Part shown: one piece after another, positions 36,404-43,419 of the stretch
Position numbering within the stretch: the stretch's first letter is position 1
Layout: each line of letters starts with the position of its first letter
Assembly (NCBI RefSeq): GCF_004402695.1
Contig: NZ_SOFL01000012.1
Span: 1 to 64,000, forward strand
Length of the DNA stretch: 64,000 nt
Source of the DNA: Cryobacterium adonitolivorans
GTDB taxonomy: Bacteria; Actinomycetota; Actinomycetes; Actinomycetales; Microbacteriaceae
Reading direction: 5' to 3'
The notes under the pieces: generated by a model
Told to the model about the DNA's origin: nothing
The model's input: the letters and a program-made list of their open reading frames with translations, nothing else
Databases searched by the model: none
Position numbers and translations under genes: made by a program

Positions 36404-37074
36404 AGGCTGAAACCGCCCACCAGCCAGCCGATCAGGCGGGCGGGGTCGGTGGGCTCGCCGAACCGGCCGAACGGGATGGTGCGCAGATACTCGAGCATGC
36501 CGTCCAGGGGGCGGTCGGTGGTCTCCGGATCGAGGTAGCCGGTGTTCACCGGGCCGGGATTGACGGTGTTGAGGGTGATGCCACGGCTGAGCAGCTCACT
36601 GGCCACGGTGGGTGTGAGCCCGGCGTCGCCGAACTGCTCGGCGAAGGCGCGGGTGAGCAGCAGCGTGGCGCGGGCGTTGACCTGCCAGTGCCCGTCGAGC
36701 ATCTCGGCAGTCATATCGAAGATGGAGCCCTCGCCGCCGCTGCGGGCATGGCTGGCCACCAGGATGTCGACTCGCCCGGTGGGCCCGACGGCCGCGCGCA
36801 CGACCGCCGCCGCGGCATCCGGCCCGGCCAGGGCGGCGCTCACGTCACCGAACACGGCGCCCTCGGTCAGCGCCGAGCGGATGCCCGCCCGCACCGCGTC
36901 GAGGTCGTCTCCGCCCCAGAGCTGCTCGTCGTCGTGCGGCGCGAAATGCTGCACGAACACGCTGGCGCCCAGCTCCGCCAGGCGCACCGCCACCGCGTAG
37001 CCGATGCCCTTGCGCCGCGACACCCCGGTGACGAGCGCCGTCCTCCCGTGCAGGGTGGGTCCGATCCCCCGAGA
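36394..37074 (-). pseudogene. short-chain dehydrogenase remnant, catalytic core deleted and start codon missing
   Basis: The frame is open from 37074 (after a TAG at 37075-37077) to a stop at 36394. The Rossmann motif A-L-V-T-G-V-S-R-R-K-G-I-G is complete only if translation begins upstream of the first ATG/GTG. That GTG (37023) cuts the motif in half, and only ATC (37065) or CTG (37053) are available earlier. The chain then jumps from TLLLTRAFAEQF straight to GLTPTVASELLSRGITLNTV. The roughly 30 residues that carry the catalytic Ser and Y-x-x-x-K in SDR enzymes are missing. The last codons (A-N-stop) are supplied by palindromic element C, and element D lies 16 bp upstream of the open frame. 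Oxidoreductase activity is very unlikely. Confidence 0.75.
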
Positions 37075-37090
37075 CTAGGCCCCACCAGCC

Positions 37091-37151
37091 CGCGAACCGT
37101 GACTTGAGCACCTAAAAACTCGCGCTTCTGGGGCCTTTCTCACAGCTCGCG
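37091..37151. repeat. 61-bp palindromic element, family I, copy D
   Basis: It runs from CGCGAACCGTGACTTGAGCA to GGGCCTTTCTCACAGCTCGCG. The arms have two or three mismatches, making it the least symmetrical copy. Unlike the others it lies between the 5' ends of two divergent frames (the dehydrogenase remnant and the gene at 37217), where a terminator would not be expected. Confidence 0.75.
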
Positions 37152-37216
37152 GAGGGCGCGGTGGGCCCTGTGGAGAGATTCCCCGACGTTGGGTGTGAAT
37201 TTGGCATCCTCTCTGC

Positions 37217-38125
37217 ATGTCACGACGCACACCCATCCCTCCCGAGCTCCTGGGCGAGCCCTTCCCGGTTGCACTGGCCCGAAGCCTCGGCCTCACGCGA
37301 CGCCGCCTCCAGGGATCCGACCTGTGCGCCCCCTTCCGAGCCGTGCGTGTTGCCGGGCCGGCTCCGACAGGCGCGTTCGGCCTCAGCCGCAGCTATGCCG
37401 AGCGGATGCCACCCACCCACGTGATCAGCCACCACACTGCCGCGCTCCTCCTCGGGCTCCCCCTTCCCTCCTGGCTCGAGGCTGACACCCGCATCCATGT
37501 CACCGTGCCCGCCGGCACCCGGCCGCCGCAGATGACCGGGGTGGTCGGACACGAGCTGCGCACGGAGTTGCTGAACGTCGAGTACGTGGACGGCATCCCG
37601 GTCACTTCGCCCCTGCAGACCTGGGCGGATCTCGGCATGGTGCTGCCCCGCACCGCCCTCGTTGCCGTGGCCGACGTCCTCCTCGCCGGCGAACATCCGG
37701 CCTTCACCCCGGAGGACCTGCACCGCGCGACCCTCGCCCGCGCCGGCCGCCGCGGCGTGAAACGCCTTCGCACGGCGGCTTCCCTGGCGCGTGCCCGGGT
37801 CGAATCGCCCAAGGAGACCGAGACCCGGCTACTCCTGGTCGATGCCGGGCTGCCGGAACCGATCACGAACTACGTGATCACCGACGCCGAGGGCAACTTC
37901 CTCGCCCGCGTCGACCTGGCCTGGCCGCGCCTGCGCGCCTGCGTCGAGTACGAGGGTGAAGGCCATCGCACCGACCGGGCCCAGTTCCGCAAGGACATCG
38001 CCCGACGGGAGCGGCTCGAGGATCACGGGTGGCGAGTCATCCGGATTACCGACGATGACCTCATGGGGGGTGGCCATGAGTTCCTCCGCCGGGTGCGCAC
38101 CGTCCTCAGGGCCCGCGAGCTGTGA
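37217..38125 (+). CDS. hypothetical protein with C-terminal Vsr/DUF559-like nuclease fold
   Basis: 302 residues. The N-terminal two thirds resemble a class of actinobacterial proteins with HVISHHTAALLLGLPLP and VDGIPVTSPLQTWADL blocks, similar in layout to AbiEi-type antitoxins. The C-terminus ARVDLAWPRLRACVEYEGEGHR...DIARRERLEDHGWRVIRIT has the D-x(n)-E-Y-x-G core and trailing helix of Vsr/DUF559-like restriction-endonuclease folds. Catalysis has not been shown for this group, as far as I know. The stop codon lies in palindromic element E (R-E-L-stop). Proteins with similar C-termini occur at 46971 and 56691. Confidence 0.7.
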   Translation: MSRRTPIPPELLGEPFPVALARSLGLTRRRLQGSDLCAPFRAVRVAGPAPTGAFGLSRSYAERMPPTHVISHHTAALLLGLPLPSWLEADTRIHVTVPAGTRPPQMTGVVGHELRTELLNVEYVDGIPVTSPLQTWADLGMVLPRTALVAVADVLLAGEHPAFTPEDLHRATLARAGRRGVKRLRTAASLARARVESPKETETRLLLVDAGLPEPITNYVITDAEGNFLARVDLAWPRLRACVEYEGEGHRTDRAQFRKDIARRERLEDHGWRVIRITDDDLMGGGHEFLRRVRTVLRAREL

Positions 38126-38174
38126 TTTAAGCACCACAATTTTGAGATTTTCGGTGCTTATCTCACAGCTCGCG
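38114..38174. repeat. 61-bp palindromic element, family I, copy E
   Basis: The arms CGCGAGCTGTGA and CTCACAGCTCGCG pair, with both strands changed relative to copy A (GAGCTG/CAGCTC against GAACTG/CAGTTC). The inner stem is TTAAGCACC / GGTGCTTA. It contains the stop codon of the upstream gene (38123-38125) and precedes an aldo/keto reductase on the same strand by 40 bp. Confidence 0.85.
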
Positions 38175-38214
38175 GGAGGCCGGGTCGGGGTCGCGGCGGG
38201 GTTTAATGAGACGC

Positions 38215-39033
38215 ATGGACCACACGCTTCTCATGAACGACGGCCTCCGCATCCCCCAGCTCGGACTCGGGGTTTACAAGATCCCGGATGCCCTGGCCGC
38301 GAGCACCGTGCAGATCGCGTTGGAAGCGGGCTACCGGCACGTCGACACCGCGGCGTTGTACGAGAACGAACGCGGCGTCGGCGAGGGCCTGGCCCGGGCC
38401 GCCCTCCCCCGCGACGAGGTCTTCGTCACCACCAAGGTCTGGAACGACCGGCACGGCTACGACGAGACCCTGCGCGCGTTCGATGAGAGCATGGCCAAGC
38501 TGGGCCTGGACTACGTCGACCTGTACCTGGTCCACTGGCCGGCGCCCCGGCAGAACCGGTACGTCGACACCTACCGCGCCCTGGAGACGATCAAAGCCGA
38601 CGGGCGCGCCCGGTCGATCGGGGTGTCGAACTTCCACACCCACCACCTGGACCGGTTGCTGGCCGAGACCGACATCGTGCCGGCGGTCAACCAGGTGGAG
38701 CTGCACCCGTGGCTGCAACAGACCGAGGTACGCGCGTACAACGCCGCGCACGGCATCCTCACCGAGGACTGGTCGCCGCTGGCCCGGGGACGCGCGATCG
38801 GCAACCCCACCCTCGACGCCATCGGCGCCCGGCACAGCAAGTCCGCCGCCCAGGTCGTGCTGCGCTGGCACCTCGACCTCGGCGACGTCGTGATCCCCAA
38901 GTCGGTGACCCCGTCCCGCATCCGCGAGAACCTCGACGTCTTCGACTTCACCCTGGATGCCTCCGATCGCGCCGCCATCACGGCCCTGGAAGCGAACGAA
39001 CGCACCGGAAAAGACCCCGACGACCTCGGCTGA
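38215..39033 (+). CDS. aldo/keto reductase (AKR5-like)
   Basis: 272 residues from the ATG at 38215, preceded by TTTAAT (38202-38207) seven nt upstream, a leaderless layout. An ATG at 38206 would overlap that box. Signatures: GYRHVDTAALYENERGVG, FVTTKVWNDRHG with the catalytic Lys, YLVHWPAP and VVIPKSVTPSRIRENL for NADPH. It is related to the enzyme at 14812 but distinct. The gene ends 4 bp before element F. Confidence 0.9.
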   Translation: MDHTLLMNDGLRIPQLGLGVYKIPDALAASTVQIALEAGYRHVDTAALYENERGVGEGLARAALPRDEVFVTTKVWNDRHGYDETLRAFDESMAKLGLDYVDLYLVHWPAPRQNRYVDTYRALETIKADGRARSIGVSNFHTHHLDRLLAETDIVPAVNQVELHPWLQQTEVRAYNAAHGILTEDWSPLARGRAIGNPTLDAIGARHSKSAAQVVLRWHLDLGDVVIPKSVTPSRIRENLDVFDFTLDASDRAAITALEANERTGKDPDDLG

Positions 39034-39037
39034 AGCC

Positions 39038-39098
39038 CGCGAACTGTGAGGAAAGCACCTTCCCAGCGCGTGGGAAGGTGCTTAGCTCACGGTTCGCG
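39038..39098. repeat. 61-bp palindromic element, family I, copy F
   Basis: The outer arms CGCGAACTGTGAG and CTCACGGTTCGCG pair with one G-U wobble. The inner arms AAAGCACCTTCCCA and TGGGAAGGTGCTTA are nearly perfect. It lies between converging aldo/keto reductase genes (stops at 39033 and 39103), an ideal place for a bidirectional terminator. Confidence 0.88.
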
Positions 39099-39102
39099 AG
39101 AG

Positions 39103-40089
39103 TTACCAGCGCTCGTGGATGGACCCGCGCAAGAGGCGGTCGTAGATGGACTGCACGCCCATCATGAAATCCTCGGACAGCGGCGGCAGGGCGCCGGCGG
39201 ATGCGTTGCCCTGCGCCTGCGAGACCGACCGCGCGCCGGGGATCACCGCGGACACCCCGTCGATCTGCGCCACCCAGGCCAGCGCGGCCTGAGCGGGCGT
39301 GAGGCCCTCCGGCACCAGGGCGGCGAACTCGCTCGCGGCGATCAGGCCGGTCTCGTAGTCGACGCCGGAGAAGGTCTCTCCCACGTCGAAGGCGCTGCCG
39401 TTGCGGTTGTAGTTGCGGTGGTCGTTTTCGGCGAAGGTGGTCTCGCGGGTGTACTTGCCGGTGAGCAGCCCACTGGCCAGCGGAACCCGGGCGATGATGC
39501 CCACGCCGGCGGCGCGCGCGGCCGGCACGACCTCGTCCAGCGGCTTGAGCCTGAACGCGTTGAGGATGATCTGCACGGTGGCGATGCCGGGCCGGGCGAT
39601 GGCCGCCAGCGCCTGAGCGCAGGTTTCCACACTCACGCCGTAGTTGGCGATCACGCCGTCGTCGACGAGGGTGTCCAGGGCGTCGTAGACCTCGCCGGAC
39701 TCGAAGACCGCGCTCGGCGGGCAGTGCAGCTGCACCAGGTCCAGGGTCTCGGTGCCCAGGTTCCGGCGGGACCGCTCGGTCCACTCGCGGAAGTTCGCCA
39801 GCACGTAGTTCTCCGGCAGCTGCTCGGCCCGGCGGCCCATCTTGGTGGCCACGGTGATGTCCACGCCGGGGGCGCCGTGCTCGAGGAAGTGCCCGATGAT
39901 CTGTTCGCTGCGGCCGTCGCCATAGACGTCTGCGGTGTCGAAGAAGGTGACGCCGGCATCAACGGAGGCGGCGAGCACGGCGGTGGCGTCGGCCTCGGTG
40001 ACGTCGCCCCAGTCGGCGCCCAGCTGCCAGGTGCCCAGTCCGATGACGGAGACGGTGCGGCCGGTTCTGCCCAGTGTTCTAGTGTCCAT
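39103..40089 (-). CDS. aldo/keto reductase, second subfamily (YajO/AKR11-13-like)
   Basis: 328 residues from an ATG at 40089. FFDTADVYGDGRSEQIIGHFL, ITVATKMGRRAEQ with the catalytic Lys, LDLVQLHCPP with the catalytic His, and the late AVIPGARSVSQAQGNAS cofactor block define the family. The MDTRTLGRTGRTVSVIGLGTWQLG opening is typical of the branch related to IolS and oxidoreductases of unknown substrate. The upstream neighbour is the hydrolase pseudogene, 9 nt away on the same strand, so they may once have been an operon. Confidence 0.9.
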   Translation of the reverse strand: MDTRTLGRTGRTVSVIGLGTWQLGADWGDVTEADATAVLAASVDAGVTFFDTADVYGDGRSEQIIGHFLEHGAPGVDITVATKMGRRAEQLPENYVLANFREWTERSRRNLGTETLDLVQLHCPPSAVFESGEVYDALDTLVDDGVIANYGVSVETCAQALAAIARPGIATVQIILNAFRLKPLDEVVPAARAAGVGIIARVPLASGLLTGKYTRETTFAENDHRNYNRNGSAFDVGETFSGVDYETGLIAASEFAALVPEGLTPAQAALAWVAQIDGVSAVIPGARSVSQAQGNASAGALPPLSEDFMMGVQSIYDRLLRGSIHERW

Positions 40090-40098
40090 CCGACCAGC

Positions 40099-40888
40099 CT
40101 ATCCACGCGGCCCGGCGACAGCGGGAACACTCCGGGCTGCCGGGTGATCCTCAGGCTCGCCGTCGATCACCCTCACGAGCACCTTCGCGATGCGGCTGCG
40201 CACGATGTGATCGTTGGCCTCCACCCGGTGGGTGGTGACGTGCCGCATCCGCTCCACCACGCGCAGGCTGCCCGGTGCCACGAAGGCGCCCAGCGCCCCG
40301 TAGATCAGGTCGACGGGGATGCCCAGGCTGGCGATGTCGCTCACCATCGTCTGCGATTCGATGCAGTGCTCGAGCGACTTCACGAACGGGGTCCAGGTGT
40401 CTTCGGTCAGTTCCAGGATGCCTTTGGGCAGCAGCCGGCCGAGCACCGCCGCGTTGGCGAGGGTGAAGTCCTTGTTCGACCGCAGGAATTCGTAGGCGCG
40501 CAGGTACGTGGTGACCCTGGCGCGGCGCTCGCCGCGACCATCCGTGCGCTGAACCTGCGGGAGCCCTTCGTGCTGGTGGGGCATTCGCTCGGCAGCCTGA
40601 TCGCCACCCGGTACGCCGCCGAACACCGCTGACATGGTCGTCGAGGGTGTACTCGCAGTCCGGCGGCGCCGGACTGGCGCCGTGGCCGAGGATGTCCACG
40701 GCGATGACCCGGTGCCCTGGTGCCAGCAACGGCACAACCTTCCGAAAGGTCACCGCGGTCGAGGCAATGCCGTGCACCAGGATCACGACGGGTCCGGTGC
40801 CGGTGTCGGTCTGGACGAACAGTTGCGGAGCGCGGCGCCGACGGAGGGCCTCCGTCAGCGCCGCCCAGCGTCCGCGGCCCGCGGCCAC
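40099..40888 (-). pseudogene. alpha/beta hydrolase gene broken by an internal inversion
   Basis: From 40888 the minus strand reads a hydrolase N-terminus (VVILVHGIASTAVTFRKVVP...VDILGHGASPAPPDCEYTLDDHVS) down to about 40631. From about 40519 to 40099, in a frame shifted by one, it reads the cap and C-terminal half (TYLRAYEFLRSNKDFTLANAA...TPFVKSLEHCIESQ...VDLIYGALGAFVAPGSL). The missing middle, with the nucleophile elbow V-G-H-S-L-G, is present between them on the opposite strand. A further gap of about 30 residues follows the elbow, and the usual catalytic Asp in Y-G-x-L-D is Gly. The gene cannot make an active enzyme. Confidence 0.8.
40520..40629 (+). other. inverted segment encoding the nucleophile elbow of the hydrolase
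   Basis: Read on the plus strand this piece encodes AALAATIRALNLREPFVLVG and then HSLGSLIATRYAAEHR, which continues the minus-strand hydrolase if flipped. The segment ends are weak inverted repeats: GCGGCGCTC at the left against GCGGTGTTC in the complement of the right end. Exact breakpoints are ambiguous by a few bases because of GCGC/CCGC repeats. Confidence 0.75.
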
Positions 40889-40911
40889 GGCGCCGCTCCC
40901 CGCGGCCTCGG

Positions 40912-41124
40912 CTAGCGCAGGCCTTCCTTGTAGTCGTTCTTGGCCTTGGTGGCGTCGCGCTCGGCCTCGGCGTGCTTGACCTCAGCCTCGGCCTTCTTGA
41001 CCTCGGCGTCGGCCTTGGCTCCGTCCACCGTGTCCGAAACGCGCTCCTTGGCGTCTTCCGCCGCGCGTCCGATCTTCTGGCCGGTGGCCGCGAGGGCGTC
41101 TTTGGCGTCGTCTGCGAATCCCAT
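40912..41124 (-). CDS. small charged helical protein, 70 aa (LEA/CsbD-like appearance)
   Basis: The ATG at 41124 has an AGGAGG four to five nt upstream, the strongest ribosome site in this region. The product (MGFADDAKDALAATGQKIGR onward) is almost entirely Ala, Lys, Glu and Asp with heptad-like spacing, and predicts long amphipathic helices and no Cys or hydrophobic core. Such proteins are common stress proteins in actinobacteria. I do not assign a family. Confidence 0.75.
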   Translation of the reverse strand: MGFADDAKDALAATGQKIGRAAEDAKERVSDTVDGAKADAEVKKAEAEVKHAEAERDATKAKNDYKEGLR

Positions 41125-41285
41125 GGTTCCTCCTAGAGCGAGAACTGAATACTGTTTCGGGCAGCGGCGCCGCAGGAACCGGCGCCACATCAGCGTACGA
41201 CTCGGCCCGAGGCCGAGACTCGATTGTGATCCGACTCCCAGAAACCATCCAGATAGCGGATGCGGCCCGACCATACAGTGGGCCC

Positions 41286-42218
41286 ATGAGCTACAGCGCG
41301 AAGACCCAGGGTGTGGCCCAGGCCGTGCCGAACCGACGGCCCCTCCGCCTGACACGCGCGGTCGGCGTGACCGGAGCCCTGGCGCTGATCGGCCTGCTCC
41401 TGGCCGGCTGCACCGCCCTCGGATCGCAGAACTCCTCCGACTCGGGTTCCTCCTCGGAGTCGATGGACGCCGGCACCGTGCCCGGCCAGCTGCCCGTGCC
41501 CGGCGAGGCCGCCGTGGGCGAGGCCGCGGGGGACGCCGCCGTCACCGACCGCTCGGTGATCACGACAGGTTCGGTGTCGCTGACCGTCGCCGACCCGATC
41601 CGCTCGGCCGAAGACGCCGCGACGATCGTCGAGGAGGCCGGCGGCCGCGTCGACAGCCGCACCGAGACACCCGAGACCGAGAACCAGTCCGCCAGCGCGA
41701 ACCTGTCGCTGCGCATCCCCGTCGGAGACCTCGACCGCACCCTCGACGCGCTCCGGGCCCTCGGCACCGTGAACTACGTGTCCATGAATTCCTCCGACGT
41801 CACCCAGCAGAGCCAGGATCTGGACGCCAGGATCACGGCCCTCAGCACCTCCGTCGACCGGCTGCTGGCCCTCATGTCGCAGGCGACGACCACCACCGAC
41901 CTGATCGCGATCGAGAGCGAACTCTCGACCCGCCAGGCCGAGCTGGAGGGCATGAAGTCCCAGCGGGACTACCTCACCGACCAGGTCGAGTACTCCACCA
42001 TCAGCCTCGAGCTGTACTCCACGGGCACCGTCGCCCCCGGCGCCCCCGACAATTTCTGGACCGCCGTCGTGGCCGGCTGGAACACCCTGGTGACGGCGCT
42101 CGGCGCCCTCCTCGTCGGCATCGGATTCGCCCTACCGTGGCTCGCCATCGTGGCGCTGGCCGGCGGGATCGTCTTTCTCATCGTCCGCCTGGCCACGCGG
42201 AGGGGAAACGCTACGTAG
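41286..42218 (+). CDS. DUF4349 lipoprotein with C-terminal membrane helix
   Basis: 310 residues from the ATG at 41286, seven nt after a TACAGT -10-like box. The signal segment ends in the lipobox LLLAGCTALGS (Cys about 42). A Ser/Glu-rich linker follows. The DUF4349 core (about 95-250) reads SVSLTVADPIRSAEDAATIV, LRIPVGDLDRTLDAL and a coiled-coil LDARITALSTSVDRLLALM. One or two C-terminal hydrophobic segments and a basic tail end the chain. Function is unknown. The family is found at Gram-positive and Gram-negative cell surfaces. Confidence 0.87.
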   Translation: MSYSAKTQGVAQAVPNRRPLRLTRAVGVTGALALIGLLLAGCTALGSQNSSDSGSSSESMDAGTVPGQLPVPGEAAVGEAAGDAAVTDRSVITTGSVSLTVADPIRSAEDAATIVEEAGGRVDSRTETPETENQSASANLSLRIPVGDLDRTLDALRALGTVNYVSMNSSDVTQQSQDLDARITALSTSVDRLLALMSQATTTTDLIAIESELSTRQAELEGMKSQRDYLTDQVEYSTISLELYSTGTVAPGAPDNFWTAVVAGWNTLVTALGALLVGIGFALPWLAIVALAGGIVFLIVRLATRRGNAT

Positions 42219-42228
42219 GCTTGCAGGT

Positions 42229-43419
42229 GTGACCGAATCCCCCCGCCCCGCAACGTCCTCTCCCGCCCCCGGCGGGGTGCTCGACGACGCACTCCTCGGC
42301 CGCATCCGCTCCCGTGCCGCCGCGCACGACGCCGCCAATACCTTCCCGTTCGACGACGTCGCCGAACTCGCCGCCGTCGGCTACCTGCGCGCCCTGGTGC
42401 CCACCCGCTTCGGCGGCATGGGCCTCACCCTGTCGCGGCTGGCCGCCGAGCAGGCCCGCCTGGCCGCGCACGCCCCGGCCACCGCTCTCGCGGTGAACAT
42501 GCACCTGGTCTGGACCGGCGTCGCCAAAGCCATGCATGAGCGGGGCGACACCGCCCTGGAGTTCGTCCTCACCGAGGCCGCGCAGGGCGCGATCTTCGGC
42601 TTCGGGGTCAGCGAGCCCGGCAACGACCTGGTGCTGTTCGGCTCCTCAACGGATGCCGCCCCGCAGCACGGCGGCGGCTACAGGTTCACCGGCACCAAGG
42701 TGTTCACCTCCCTCTCCCCGGCGTGGACCCAGCTGGGCACCATGGGACTGGACAATTCAGACCCGGCCCGGCCGCTGATCGTGTGGGCGTTCCTCGACCG
42801 TGCCGAGCCCGGCATCACCCGGAAGGACGACTGGGACACCCTCGGCATGCGGGGCAGCCAGAGCCAGACCACCCTGCTCGACGGTGCGTACGCCCCCGCC
42901 GACCGGGTGGTGCGCACCTTCCCGCCCGGTCCGGTCAACGACCCGCTGATCTTCGGCATCTTCGCCACCTTCGAGATCCTGCTCTCCGCCGTGTACACCG
43001 GCATCGCCCAGCGTGCGCTGGAGCTCGGGGTTGAGTCCGCGAAACGGCGCCGTTCGGCCAAGAACGACGGGCGTCCGCTCGCGCAAGATCCGGACATCCG
43101 CCGCCGCATCGCCGAGGCGGCCCTGTTGCTGGATGCCGTGTACCCGCAGATTCAGACGCTGGCGCGCGACGTCGACGACCTCGTCGACCACGGCCCTTTC
43201 TGGTTCGCCAGGCTCGCCGGCCTCAAGCACCGCAGCGTGGAGAGCGCCAAGCAGGTCGTGGACCTGATGCTGCGGGTCAACGGCGGCGCCAGCTACTTCG
43301 CCGGCGACGAGCTCGGCCGGCTGTACCGCGACGTGCTGGCCGGGCTTTTCCATCCCTCCAACGCCGATTCCGCCCACGCCACCGTCGCCACCGCCTGGCT
43401 CGGCCCGCTCGATGTCTGA
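42229..43419 (+). CDS. acyl-CoA dehydrogenase family protein
   Basis: 396 residues from a GTG at 42229, 10 nt after the preceding stop. The fold is shown by FGFGVSEPGNDLVLFG (flavin-binding loop), KVFTSLSPAWTQLGT, DDWDTLGMRGSQSQTTLLDGAYAP and a C-terminal helical domain. The sequence FGGMGLTLSRLAAEQARLA is typical of the broader ACAD/NcnH-like group. The oxidised substrate is uncertain. The catalytic Glu position cannot be placed with confidence. The stop overlaps the start of the exporter gene by 8 nt. Confidence 0.85.
   Translation: MTESPRPATSSPAPGGVLDDALLGRIRSRAAAHDAANTFPFDDVAELAAVGYLRALVPTRFGGMGLTLSRLAAEQARLAAHAPATALAVNMHLVWTGVAKAMHERGDTALEFVLTEAAQGAIFGFGVSEPGNDLVLFGSSTDAAPQHGGGYRFTGTKVFTSLSPAWTQLGTMGLDNSDPARPLIVWAFLDRAEPGITRKDDWDTLGMRGSQSQTTLLDGAYAPADRVVRTFPPGPVNDPLIFGIFATFEILLSAVYTGIAQRALELGVESAKRRRSAKNDGRPLAQDPDIRRRIAEAALLLDAVYPQIQTLARDVDDLVDHGPFWFARLAGLKHRSVESAKQVVDLMLRVNGGASYFAGDELGRLYRDVLAGLFHPSNADSAHATVATAWLGPLDV

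Noticed and set aside
23818-39098. CRISPR array
   Set aside because: The repeated units are palindromes separated by whole genes, with no regular spacers or cas genes.
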